Source: Mesotoga sp. UBA6090 (GTDB lineage: Bacteria > Thermotogota > Thermotogae > Petrotogales > Kosmotogaceae). From it: a stretch of 8,754 bases of DNA. The notes under the pieces were generated by a model, which was given only the letters and a program-made list of their open reading frames with translations, searched no databases and was not told the DNA's origin. The DNA lies in contig NZ_DIXC01000090.1 in NCBI RefSeq assembly GCF_002435945.1, positions 1 to 8,754 of the forward strand, in the 5' to 3' direction. The translations under genes were made by a program, and so were the position numbers. The first letter of the stretch is position 1; every line of letters begins with the position of its first letter. Below are positions 1 to 7,014 of the stretch, in pieces.

Positions 1-587
1 TCGACGTGGGGAATTTCTCTCAATTCGCCCAAAATATACTCTAGATAATCGTCTCCAACAAGTAATGCGTCCCCTCCTGAAAGTAATACATCCCTAACCT
101 CAGGTGTTTCCCTGATGTACTCAATTGCTGCATCGATTTCCTGTCTGGTTCTCGGTCTGTCGAGCTGTCCGGCAAACCTTCGCCGTGTACAATGCCTGCA
201 GTACATCGAACACTGGTCTGTAATTAGAAAGAGGACCCTATCGGGATATCTGTGAGTAAGCCCGGAAACCGGAGAGTCTTCATCTTCATGAAGTGGGTCA
301 ATCATATCCCATCTGTCGATTTTCAATTCCTTGTCCGTAGGAACTGCCTGTCTTCTAATTGGGCATCTCTGATTGATTGGATCCATAAGAGTTGCATAGT
401 AGGGTGTAATTGACATTCGAAGCGTTCTTAGACATTCGGCAATTCCGAGCGCTTCTTCTTCGGTGATTTCGATTATCTGCCTGAGAGCTTCTACAGTCTT
501 GATCCTGTTGGCAACCTGCCAGCGCCAATCACTCCACTGAGCAGGAGTAACGTCTTTCCACATTGGAATTTCCCTGTAATCTCGCAT
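1..587 (-). CDS. kamA: L-lysine 2,3-aminomutase (partial, C-terminus beyond left edge)
   Basis: Radical-SAM, PLP-dependent enzyme converting L-lysine to L-beta-lysine, the first step of lysine fermentation. The first 195 residues are present. The iron-sulfur motif CX3CX2C is visible as DQCSMYCRHC, with cysteines 126, 130 and 133, followed by TRRRFAG. The family stretch DVLLSGGDALL lies at residues 167-176. The N-terminus (MRDYREIPMWKDV) and the run SPVSGLTHRYPDRVLF at 105-120 are typical of KamA. They differ from the EF-P-modifying EpmB branch, which is usually shorter at the N-terminus. The ATG at 587 is preceded by GAGGTGA, which overlaps the stop of kdd; the gap between the genes is 9 nt, so the two are cotranscribed and probably coupled. 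The PLP lysine and C-terminal zinc cysteines would lie outside the window. The context with kdd, kce and kal makes the lysine role firm. Confidence 0.95.
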   Translation of the reverse strand, partial: MRDYREIPMWKDVTPAQWSDWRWQVANRIKTVEALRQIIEITEEEALGIAECLRTLRMSITPYYATLMDPINQRCPIRRQAVPTDKELKIDRWDMIDPLHEDEDSPVSGLTHRYPDRVLFLITDQCSMYCRHCTRRRFAGQLDRPRTRQEIDAAIEYIRETPEVRDVLLSGGDALLVGDDYLEYILGELREIPHV

Positions 588-596
588 TGCTTCACC

Positions 597-1628
597 TCAA
601 ATGTATAGCTTCTGAAAAAGCCTTCTAATCTCATTTGATTCTCTCAAAATATCTAGTGCAAGCTTAGCGTGACCCTTGGTGTAGCCATTTCCAATAATCA
701 TTGTAATATCCTTTCCTACACCTTCGGCGCCAAGAGCTGCTCTTGTGAAAGAAGTCGCCATGCTAAAGAAGTAGACAATACCTTCGTTCTTTACCGCGAG
801 AATCGATCCCATTTCTGTTCCAGGAACATTAACGTTGTTGATAACCACATCGCAGAGGTTCCCTTCTGTAATTCTTCTTATTTTCTCATACACTTCAAGC
901 GGTTTAGTTGCATCGGCAATCACTACTTCATGGGCCAGTTTATGCTCGCGGATCCTCTCGGCATTCTCTTCTGAATATTCTACTACAATCACTTTTCCCG
1001 AGTCGCCACATTTCTTCATAGCTTGATAGCAGCATAGAACGCCGGATTTTCCTCCGCCTCCCAGTATAGCTACATTCATACCTTTCTCAACAAGTTTGTT
1101 GACCTGTGCAGGGGCCCCGGCAACATCCAGAACTGCAAGGGCCATCTTCGGTGGAATATCAGAGGGTAGCTTCGAGTAGATGCCACTTTCAAACAAAACG
1201 GCTTTTCCCACAATGTCTACCTGATCCTTTTCAAGATGGACTTTTAGAATTCTTTCGATTCTAAGGGGTGTCAGAGAAAGAGAAACAAGTGAAGCTATCC
1301 TGTCGCCGACTTTCAAATCCCTTTCCAAAAGATCTTTTCCGATCCTGGATATCCTTCCTATGAACATCCCTCCGGAGCCGGTGACGGGATTTTGTAGCTT
1401 TCCCTTGTCCTTAACTATGTCCATTATCATATCGGAGATTCTGGATTCATCATCCCTGCAAGCTTCTCTTATTTGCGTAAAGCTCGCAGAATCAACGTTC
1501 AGAGTCTCCACATCGACGAGAATTTCGTTGTCATATAGCTCCGTTGAATTATCGATTCTTACAGCTGCCTGAGGAAGGAACCCGGTAGGTTCAATTACTC
1601 TGTGGCTTCCATAAGGACATCCTCTCAT
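597..1628 (-). CDS. kdd: L-erythro-3,5-diaminohexanoate dehydrogenase
   Basis: NAD(P)-dependent oxidative deamination of L-erythro-3,5-diaminohexanoate to 5-amino-3-oxohexanoate and ammonia, the middle step of lysine fermentation. It is a cytosolic protein of 343 residues, about full family length. Residues 4-22 (GCPYGSHRVIEP then LPQAA) are the characteristic N-terminal block. ETLNVDSASFTQI (41-53) and QNPVTGSGGMFIG (79-91) are also family-like. A Rossmann nucleotide site is seen as AILGGGGKSGV (187-197), with an acidic residue (E218) after the next strand, VIVVEYSEEN. The ATG at 1628 forms a TAATG overlap with the kce stop, pointing to translational coupling. The stop overlaps the ribosome site of kamA. 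The protein is a distant relative of medium-chain dehydrogenases, but neighbours and N-terminal block make Kdd clearly the better call. Confidence 0.95.
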   Translation of the reverse strand: MRGCPYGSHRVIEPTGFLPQAAVRIDNSTELYDNEILVDVETLNVDSASFTQIREACRDDESRISDMIMDIVKDKGKLQNPVTGSGGMFIGRISRIGKDLLERDLKVGDRIASLVSLSLTPLRIERILKVHLEKDQVDIVGKAVLFESGIYSKLPSDIPPKMALAVLDVAGAPAQVNKLVEKGMNVAILGGGGKSGVLCCYQAMKKCGDSGKVIVVEYSEENAERIREHKLAHEVVIADATKPLEVYEKIRRITEGNLCDVVINNVNVPGTEMGSILAVKNEGIVYFFSMATSFTRAALGAEGVGKDITMIIGNGYTKGHAKLALDILRESNEIRRLFQKLYI

Positions 1629-2449
1629 TAGTCTTTCCTCCTGATTCCAAGTATTGCCCTTGCTTCGGCGGGAGTCGCGACTTCCCTGCCCAGCTCTCCT
1701 GCAATTCTGACAACTCTCTGGACTAGTTGCGCGTTAGAAAGGGCAAGTTCGCCTTTTGCGTAGTAAACATTGTCTTCAAAACCTACCCTGACATGTCCCC
1801 CAAGAAGGATAGCGAATGTAGCTAGAGGAAGCTCATTTCTTCCGATCCCGGCTACCGTCCATGTGCTTCCTGCCGGTATTGCGTTAACCATATGGATCAA
1901 ATCTTCGATGTTTCCAGGGCTGGCCCCAGGGACTCCAAGAACAAAGTCAAAGTGTATCGGGCTCTCAATCAGACCCTTTTTCTGCAATCTGAGGGCGTTT
2001 TCAATCATACCTCTTTCAAATACTTCAATCTCGGGTTTGATGCCTCTCTTCTTCATCTTATGTGCGAAATACTCAATAGTTTCTTCCGAGTTAAAGAAGA
2101 CATCATGCCCGAAATTGCACGTACCGGTGGAAAGAGTGGCCATCTCCGGATCCAGATCGAGAGGCTGAGCTCTCTCCTCCACCTTGTGCCACACCGCCCC
2201 GCCGGTGGACGGCTGAAAGATCAGATCACATTTGCTTCGAATTCTTTCCATAATATCTCTATACACTTCGCGGCTCTGGGTTGGTCTTCCCGAAGAATCC
2301 CTTGCGTGAATATGGACTATGCTTGCTCCTGAAAGGAAGCATTCATAAGCTGCCGATGCGATTTCTTCGGGAGAAATCGGAAGAGCAGGTTGTTGTTCTT
2401 TCATCACTTCCGCGCCGGTCAGGGCCGCCGTGATTATCAGTTTATCCAT
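1628..2449 (-). CDS. kce: 3-keto-5-aminohexanoate cleavage enzyme
   Basis: Zinc enzyme of the BKACE (DUF849) family that condenses 5-amino-3-oxohexanoate with acetyl-CoA to give acetoacetate and 3-aminobutyryl-CoA. The chosen start is the ATG at 2449, giving 273 residues beginning MDKLIITAALTGAE. It has GAGGAAGAG just upstream and an 8-nt overlap with the end of kal. An in-frame ATG at 2542 would add 31 residues of unrelated, Arg/Cys-rich sequence read through kal, so I reject it. The metal histidines of VHIHAR fall at H46 and H48, and the third ligand is probably E225 in RVGFED (221-226). By comparison with the characterised Cloacimonas enzyme, E14, R221 and D226 are the likely catalytic residues. 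FQPSTGG (78-84) is the substrate loop. BKACE members vary in substrate, but the operon fixes this one as Kce. Confidence 0.95.
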   Translation of the reverse strand: MDKLIITAALTGAEVMKEQQPALPISPEEIASAAYECFLSGASIVHIHARDSSGRPTQSREVYRDIMERIRSKCDLIFQPSTGGAVWHKVEERAQPLDLDPEMATLSTGTCNFGHDVFFNSEETIEYFAHKMKKRGIKPEIEVFERGMIENALRLQKKGLIESPIHFDFVLGVPGASPGNIEDLIHMVNAIPAGSTWTVAGIGRNELPLATFAILLGGHVRVGFEDNVYYAKGELALSNAQLVQRVVRIAGELGREVATPAEARAILGIRRKD

Positions 2450-2834
2450 TGCTCTTCCTCTGCCTGTTCTTTGGAACGACGCATGTTCCGCTGGCTTTAC
2501 ACACAAGGACCGGCACGGGAAGGATTTCGGCCGCAGAATCACTGATATCCGGCCTTGCCTGAGCGACCTTGAAGGCTTGGAAAATCATCTTCCGTGATGT
2601 GTTGCCATTTGAGACTATTTCTCCTGTTGCTTCGATGTAATCTCCTGCATAGACTGGAGCAAGAAATTCGATGTTATCATAGGCCTTGAATAGGCCTTCA
2701 TCGCCGTCATTTCTTATCAGCAACTCAGTAGCAACATCGCCAAACATCTGGATAACTCTTGCTCCATCAACCAAATTACCACCGTAATGAGCATCGTGAA
2801 GGCTCATTCGAATTCTGACCATCGCCTTTGTCAA
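2442..2834 (-). CDS. kal: 3-aminobutyryl-CoA ammonia-lyase
   Basis: Hotdog-fold enzyme eliminating ammonia from L-3-aminobutyryl-CoA to give crotonyl-CoA, which then enters butyrate-type metabolism. 130 residues, the usual single-domain length. The block SLHDAHYGGNLVDGA (11-25), then FGDVATELLIRNDGDEGL (31-48) and EFLAPVYAGDYIEATGEI (56-73), are the conserved stretches of the family. The start is taken as TTG at 2834, because the G-rich AAGGGGG lies 7 nt upstream and the few extra residues match the usual N-terminal length. The ATG at 2822, four codons in, is the alternative. It is the first gene of the lysine operon in this window and overlaps kce by 8 nt. The C-terminus ends in a basic tail (PKNRQRKSNG). 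Confidence 0.93.
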   Translation of the reverse strand: MTKAMVRIRMSLHDAHYGGNLVDGARVIQMFGDVATELLIRNDGDEGLFKAYDNIEFLAPVYAGDYIEATGEIVSNGNTSRKMIFQAFKVAQARPDISDSAAEILPVPVLVCKASGTCVVPKNRQRKSNG

Positions 2835-2841
2835 GATAATA

Positions 2842-2855
2842 CCCCCTTATATATA
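2842..2855 (-). promoter_or_regulatory. Putative -10 and ribosome site of the lysine operon, abutting
   Basis: On the minus strand TATATATA (2848-2855) runs straight into AAGGGGG (2842-2848), followed 7 nt later by the TTG start of kal. If the TA tract is the -10, transcription would start within or just after the G-rich block, leaving a very short leader. I see no convincing -35: TTACAT about 16 nt upstream matches poorly. The ribosome site (GGGGG rather than GGAGG) is also weak. The true promoter may lie elsewhere in the 2856-2934 gap or depend on an activator. Confidence 0.4.
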
Positions 2856-2996
2856 CAATCTTGCCTCTAAAATGTAACTGCATCAAGGGTTGCAGCCGCT
2901 GATTAAACCCTAACAGAGTCGAACACATCTTTCTATGTCTCTCTTACTATTCCGTTATACACGATTTTTCAAAAAAATTACCTCCTTGCCTTCGCC

Positions 2997-3012
2997 AGGT
3001 AAAGCTCTACCT
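2997..3012. promoter_or_regulatory. 16-bp near-palindrome, candidate operator upstream of manC
   Basis: AGGTAAAG followed directly by CTCTACCT. The right half read in reverse complement is AGGTAGAG, so 7 of 8 positions match. It sits 12-27 nt upstream of the manC -10 hexamer, where a -35 would be expected, and no good -35 is present. That is the position expected of an activator or repressor site. The binding protein is not identifiable from the window. Confidence 0.4.
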
Positions 3013-3020
3013 TTCTGGTA

Positions 3021-3029
3021 TGCTATAGA
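3021..3029 (+). promoter_or_regulatory. Extended -10 of the manC-pepV unit
   Basis: TGCTATAGA is an extended -10 (TGn followed by TATAGA), 32 nt before the chosen GTG start. There is no matching -35 at 16-18 nt; that space is taken by the near-palindrome at 2997-3012. A start of transcription near 3036 would leave a leader of about 25 nt holding the ribosome site. Confidence 0.45.
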
Positions 3030-3046
3030 TAACAAGATGTTGCGGG

Positions 3047-3052
3047 AAGGAG
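3047..3052 (+). promoter_or_regulatory. Ribosome binding site that decides the manC start
   Basis: AAGGAG lies 8 nt before the GTG at 3061 but only 2 nt before the in-frame ATG at 3055. The spacing favours GTG 3061, which also puts the nucleotide-binding motif at the usual distance from the N-terminus. Confidence 0.7.
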
Positions 3053-3060
3053 AGATGTGT

Positions 3061-4065
3061 GTGGTCAAGACACTTATTATGGCTGGCGGAATAGGGGAGA
3101 GGCTATGGCCGGTTAGCGTAAAAAAGAGACCTAAGCAGTTCCAGAAGTTCGGTTCAAAGAAAACTATGATTGAGGAAACTATTGAACGAGTGGAAAAGCT
3201 TACCGATGAGATAATAATCATCACAACAAGGGAGCAGTATCCACTAATGCAATACTACTTGCCCCTCTTTCCAAGCGACAACGTCATATTCGAACCCATG
3301 AGAAGAAATACAGCTCCCGCCATTGCTTTGGGCAGCAGTAGATTTGCAGCTGAGGATATTATGGTTATTGTTCCTGCTGATCATGTTATCAGAGATGAAG
3401 AAAGCTTTCTTAAGACTTTGAGAAAGGCAATTAAGTATGCAGAATCAAATGAATCGCTCGTTACAATAGGGATAACCCCGACTCGCCCCTATACTGGTTA
3501 CGGCTACATTGAAAGGGGAAACGTTGTAAGTGATGATGAAGAGGTCTATTCGGTGAAGAAGTTCCACGAAAAGCCCGACTATGAAACTGCTCAACGATAT
3601 TTTCAGTCTGGCAGGTTTCTATGGAATTCGGGTATATTTGTGTGGAGAAAGGACATCTTCGACTCGGAGCTTTCAACGAACTTCCCGGACCTGTTTTCTG
3701 CAATCTCCGAGATTGAAGAGAGGCCTGAAGACATCGAAAAGATATACGAGAGACTTCCAAAGATCTCTATAGACTATGGTTTGATGGAGAGATCGACGAA
3801 AGTTGCGACTGTCCCGGCCAATTTCTACTGGAATGACATTGGATCGTGGGATGCGGTCTATGATCTGCTGCTGAAAGACAAGAATGGAAATGCAGTAGAA
3901 GGCGAATTTTCTCTGAGAAACGTCAAGAACTGCCTCTTAATCAACCATACCCAGAAGAAACTCGCAATTTCGGGGATTGAGAACTACATTGTGGTGGCAA
4001 GTAGTGAGGGAACACTGGTTTGCAAAAGAGGAGAGTCACAGGAAATAAAGGAGATAATAGTGTAA
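3061..4065 (+). CDS. manC: Mannose-1-phosphate guanylyltransferase
   Basis: Makes GDP-mannose from GTP and mannose-1-phosphate in the cytosol, supplying mannosyl donors for glycans or mannosylated solutes. 334 residues from GTG 3061. The nucleotidyltransferase signature MAGGIGERLWPVS with RPKQF covers residues 7-27. PADHVI (105-110) supplies the metal aspartate, FHEKPD (168-173) and LWNSGIFVW (187-195) are the sugar-site blocks, and DIGSWDAV (259-266) is the typical late motif. The length and the ending shortly after a small beta segment show the short, monofunctional form without the C-terminal phosphomannose isomerase cupin. An in-frame ATG at 2935 would add 42 residues but places the promoter and ribosome site inside the gene, so it is not used. 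The dipeptidase gene follows after 12 nt. An activity on another sugar-1-phosphate is possible but less likely. Confidence 0.9.
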   Translation: MVKTLIMAGGIGERLWPVSVKKRPKQFQKFGSKKTMIEETIERVEKLTDEIIIITTREQYPLMQYYLPLFPSDNVIFEPMRRNTAPAIALGSSRFAAEDIMVIVPADHVIRDEESFLKTLRKAIKYAESNESLVTIGITPTRPYTGYGYIERGNVVSDDEEVYSVKKFHEKPDYETAQRYFQSGRFLWNSGIFVWRKDIFDSELSTNFPDLFSAISEIEERPEDIEKIYERLPKISIDYGLMERSTKVATVPANFYWNDIGSWDAVYDLLLKDKNGNAVEGEFSLRNVKNCLLINHTQKKLAISGIENYIVVASSEGTLVCKRGESQEIKEIIV

Positions 4066-4077
4066 GGAGGAGAAAAA

Positions 4078-5463
4078 GTGGATAGAAAACTTGACGAAAT
4101 TGTGATTTCCCTTAAGGAGGAACTGGTAAGATCAATATCTGATTCAGTTAAGATCAAGTCAGTTCAGGATGCTCCGGTAGATGGCGGCCCCTTTGGCAAA
4201 GGGGTAAGGGATTCACTTGATCAGACTATCAAGTTGGCGCAGAAGTTAGGTTTTGAGGCAAGAAACGCCGATGGATATGTGGGCATAGTAGACTATGGAT
4301 CGGGCGAGACTTTCGGAGTTCTTGGTCATCTTGATGTAGTTCCAGAGGGAGAAGGCTGGGAAGTTCCACCTTACAGCGGCCTGGTGAAGGACGGAGAGAT
4401 TTGGGGAAGAGGAACTCAAGATGACAAAGGCCCTATGATGGCGGCACTTTATGCTCTCAAGGCAATAAAGGACTATGTTCAGAAGCCGTCCAAGAGAATT
4501 AGGTTGATTTTCGGAACAAACGAAGAAACTGGTTGGGAGTGCATGAAGTACTATGTGAAGCATGAAGAGATTCCAGATATGTCCGTGACTCCCGATGCCG
4601 ATTTTCCTGTGATTTTTGCGGAGAAAGGAATAGTGAATTACGGAATTTCAGCACCTGCAATCAGTAGAGAGAAAGGTCTGGCAATCGAGACCTTGACTGC
4701 CGGAGAAGCACCCAATATGGTCGCTTCGTCAGCAAAGGTCGTTCTCAAGGGTGCGGACGATGAGATTCTAGAGAGAATTAGCTCCTTCTCACCGAAAAAT
4801 GATACTAAACTTAAGATAAATAAGATAGATAGAAGAGTTGAGATTTCGATAACGGGAGTTTCTGCCCACGGATCTACCCCAAATAAAGGGAAGAGCGCAA
4901 TGGCAGCTCTAGTAGATCTTCTCGTGGAGCTTCCTCTGGAAGATTCTGAGATGAAGAGGCTCTTGAGTACAATAAGAAACAAGATTGGTTACGAATTCTA
5001 CGGTGAATCGCTAGGAATTGCCGGGAAGGATTCAATGTCTGGAGAATTGACTCTTAATATCGGAACTCTCAAACTTCAAGCTGGAGTCCTGAAGTTGGTA
5101 ATTAACATCAGATACCCTGTTTTCTTCAATGAAGCAATGATAAGGTCGCAGATTGAAGAGGCTTTCGGTGGATTCCGGGTCGAAACCTACCATCACCAGA
5201 AGCCGCTTTATGTATCTCCCGATTCGGAATTGGTAAAGACGTGCAGAGAAGTATATAAAGAAGTGACAGGACACGATGAAGAACCGATAGCTATTGGTGG
5301 AGGAACCTACGCTCGAGCAGTGCCTAATGCCGTGGCTTTCGGAGCTTTGTTGCCCGGAAATGTTGAACTTGCCCATCAGCCAAATGAAAGGATATCGATT
5401 GAAGATGTTCTTCTCGTGTCAAGGATTTACGCTCAGCTGTTCCTTAGGTTCCTGCAGACCTGA
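4078..5463 (+). CDS. pepV: M20 family dipeptidase, PepV/Sapep type
   Basis: Metal-dependent cytosolic dipeptidase releasing amino acids from dipeptides. 461 residues, close to the roughly 470 of Lactobacillus PepV. GTG 4078 has a strong AAGGAGG 7 nt upstream, overlapping the manC stop. Metal and catalytic residues can be placed against PepV: H84 in GHLDVVP, D116 in GTQDDKGP, E149 (general base) and E150 in TNEETGW, D173 in TPDADFP, and H433 in LAHQPNE. GVSAHGSTPNKG is in the lid domain and carries the histidine that reaches the active site. All key residues are intact. It shares a transcript with manC and ends at a terminator. In an amino-acid fermenter it could feed peptide-derived amino acids, including lysine, into catabolism. 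The exact dipeptide range cannot be read from sequence; carnosinase-like or beta-Ala activity is an alternative. Confidence 0.9.
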   Translation: MDRKLDEIVISLKEELVRSISDSVKIKSVQDAPVDGGPFGKGVRDSLDQTIKLAQKLGFEARNADGYVGIVDYGSGETFGVLGHLDVVPEGEGWEVPPYSGLVKDGEIWGRGTQDDKGPMMAALYALKAIKDYVQKPSKRIRLIFGTNEETGWECMKYYVKHEEIPDMSVTPDADFPVIFAEKGIVNYGISAPAISREKGLAIETLTAGEAPNMVASSAKVVLKGADDEILERISSFSPKNDTKLKINKIDRRVEISITGVSAHGSTPNKGKSAMAALVDLLVELPLEDSEMKRLLSTIRNKIGYEFYGESLGIAGKDSMSGELTLNIGTLKLQAGVLKLVINIRYPVFFNEAMIRSQIEEAFGGFRVETYHHQKPLYVSPDSELVKTCREVYKEVTGHDEEPIAIGGGTYARAVPNAVAFGALLPGNVELAHQPNERISIEDVLLVSRIYAQLFLRFLQT

Positions 5464-5496
5464 GCAAGAAGCAGCTTGCGTGACAAGTCTATCAAG

Positions 5497-5527
5497 GGCC
5501 GAAGCGACTGTGTTTCGGCCTTTTTTT
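5497..5527 (+). terminator. Rho-independent terminator after pepV
   Basis: GGCCGAA (5497-5503) pairs perfectly with TTCGGCC (5514-5520) across a 10-nt loop and is followed by seven T residues (5521-5527). It ends the manC-pepV transcript 33 nt after the stop. On the minus strand the same hairpin has no T tract, so it is at most a weak stop for the convergent MATE gene. A small hairpin, GCAAG/CTTGC (5464-5479), lies between the stop and the terminator and has no T tract. Confidence 0.92.
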
Positions 5528-5540
5528 GACCCAGATGTTG

Positions 5541-6872
5541 CTAATCTACAACGTTTCTCAGCCACTTCCAGGTCAAAGTCCTTCTGACTCCCAGAATTGC
5601 CTTGAAGAGCTCTTCGATCATCATCGCGACGTAGACGAGAGTGAGTGGCCATTTCAAGACCAGTCCAGTGACAGCCACAAGAGGAATTCCCACTCCCCAA
5701 AGCGATGCAATCTCGATGATCATAGCTGCTCTTGTGTCTCCTCCGCTTCGGAGAACTCCGACGATGTTCACTGCATTAAACATTTTGATTGGCTGGAAGA
5801 TGCCCACAATGATAATTACGTTAAGGACAATATTCTTAAGTCCCTGATCTATATTGTAGAAATTCACAATAATCCTCGAAAGCAGAATTATGATAAGGCC
5901 GGTCGCCACTGCGGTTATCACAGTAAGCTGAAGCAGCTTCTTTGCGTTATACTTTGCCTGAGTGAAGTTATTTCTTCCCAGTTCTGCTCCCACCATGACA
6001 ACTGTCGCTGAAGCTAATCCACCAAAAATGACGAACCCGAAGTTTTCGATGGTGCTGGAGATATTCCTGGCCGCTATAAACTCAGTACCCATTCTTGCCA
6101 TAACAAGCGAGTACATTGTAATACCCAAGCTCCACAGAAACTCATTTACGATCACCGGAGTAGCATATTTCATAAGCCTTCTGAAAAACGGCGCTTCGAA
6201 CTTGAAGGCGAATTTTGAAAGCCTTACAGGCGTTTTCCTTCGCAAGACAATATTGACAAAAATCACGAACTCCACAAATCTTGACAGGAGAGTTGCAAGT
6301 GATGCTCCATAAACACCAAGAGGTTGAATTGGTCCAAAACCAAAAATCAGCACGTAGTTCACCACTGTATTGATAGACAGAGCGACAAGACTTACATACA
6401 TAGGAATTCTGGCTTTTTCCACTGTTCTCAAAGCCATAGCAATAATAAAGGAAAACGATGTCAAAAACGTTGAAAAGGCTACTGGCCTTGCATATATCGC
6501 ACCGGTTCTTATCACTTCAGTATCGGTAGTGAAGATCATCAATACTCTTTCGGGCAAAAAGAACAGCAGTACAAAGAATACAACGGCAGCTCCCATTGTA
6601 ATGTAGAGAATGTGTCCGAGCGTCTTCTCAATGTTCTTTTCGTCTTTTTTACCCCAGTACTGCGAAACGAATATTCCGGCTCCGCTAGACACCCCGAAGG
6701 TGAGAATATTGAGGATAAAGACCACCTGATTCACCAGACCCACTGAAGCTATTGCGGTTGTACCTAATTGACCAATCATAAGATTGTCAACAAGATTGAG
6801 GCCGGTAGATATGAGATTTTGAAGTGTTATAGGTATCGCAATGGAAAGCATTCGCTTTGTGAAATCCTTCAT
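5541..6872 (-). CDS. MATE family cation-coupled multidrug efflux transporter
   Basis: Inner-membrane antiporter expected to export cationic drugs or metabolites in exchange for Na+ or H+. 443 residues, the usual length for 12 membrane helices in two six-helix halves. The N-half shows VDNLMIGQLG (28-37), GAGIFVSQYWG (64-74) and the block ALRTVEKARIPMY...NTVVNYVLIFG (147-178). The C-half repeats the theme at GVLRSGGDTRAA (372-383). Many hydrophobic segments are visible along the whole length, with basic loops such as RRKTPVR (211-217). The ATG at 6872 has CGGAGG 5 nt upstream and a good promoter further up. The gene converges on pepV and diverges from the CGGC gene. The sequence resembles the Thermotoga-type MATE group. 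The substrate cannot be assigned. The reading frame is intact. Confidence 0.92.
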   Translation of the reverse strand: MKDFTKRMLSIAIPITLQNLISTGLNLVDNLMIGQLGTTAIASVGLVNQVVFILNILTFGVSSGAGIFVSQYWGKKDEKNIEKTLGHILYITMGAAVVFFVLLFFLPERVLMIFTTDTEVIRTGAIYARPVAFSTFLTSFSFIIAMALRTVEKARIPMYVSLVALSINTVVNYVLIFGFGPIQPLGVYGASLATLLSRFVEFVIFVNIVLRRKTPVRLSKFAFKFEAPFFRRLMKYATPVIVNEFLWSLGITMYSLVMARMGTEFIAARNISSTIENFGFVIFGGLASATVVMVGAELGRNNFTQAKYNAKKLLQLTVITAVATGLIIILLSRIIVNFYNIDQGLKNIVLNVIIIVGIFQPIKMFNAVNIVGVLRSGGDTRAAMIIEIASLWGVGIPLVAVTGLVLKWPLTLVYVAMMIEELFKAILGVRRTLTWKWLRNVVD

Positions 6873-6901
6873 AACAACCTCCGAAAGAAATGAACCGTAG
6901 A

Positions 6902-6930
6902 ATTATACAGCTATTTCTTGAGATAGGCAA
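6902..6930 (-). promoter_or_regulatory. Sigma-70-type promoter of the MATE gene
   Basis: On the minus strand TTGCCT (6925-6930), a 17-nt spacer and a perfect TATAAT (6902-6907). Transcription from about 6895 would give a leader of some 23 nt that includes the GGAGG at 6878-6882. This is the best two-box promoter in the window. Confidence 0.75.
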
Positions 6931-6966
6931 TAGTACGATAATCGAATTAGTATAAGCATTATGAAT

Positions 6967-6975
6967 TGCTATAAT
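6967..6975 (+). promoter_or_regulatory. Extended -10 promoter of the CGGC gene
   Basis: TGCTATAAT is a perfect extended -10, with only a weak -35 (TTAGTA at 6947-6952, 17-nt spacer). Transcription would start near 6982. This lies downstream of the in-frame ATG at 6961, so that ATG cannot be the start from this promoter. The GTG at 7015, with GAGGGG 7 nt upstream, is used instead. Confidence 0.7.
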
Positions 6976-7014
6976 GATGATGATAAGTATTTCACATTAG
7001 AGAGGGGTGTTTTT

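Noticed and set aside
1892..2332. Plus-strand open frames of 132-146 codons inside kce
   Set aside because: They are antisense to a well-supported enzyme gene, lack a ribosome site and show no protein family character.
2450..2542. Upstream in-frame ATG giving kce 31 extra residues
   Set aside because: The extension is read through kal in another frame, is unlike the family, and the ATG at 2449 has a good ribosome site and starts with the conserved MDKLIITAALTGAE.
2935..3060. Longer N-terminus for manC from ATG 2935 or ATG 3055
   Set aside because: The region from 2935 contains the -10 and the ribosome site; the AAGGAG is only 2 nt from ATG 3055 but 8 nt from GTG 3061.
5497..5527. The hairpin as a bidirectional terminator also serving the MATE gene
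   Set aside because: On the minus strand the stem is followed by CTTGATAG rather than a T tract.
5526..6606. Plus-strand open frames inside the MATE gene
   Set aside because: Antisense shadows of a membrane-protein gene; one overlaps the terminator T tract, and their composition is what reverse reading of hydrophobic codons gives.
6961..7014. ATG 6961 as start of the CGGC gene
   Set aside because: The perfect extended -10 overlaps these codons and the added residues (MNCYNDDDKY...) do not look like the family N-terminus, which begins at KKIGIIICG.
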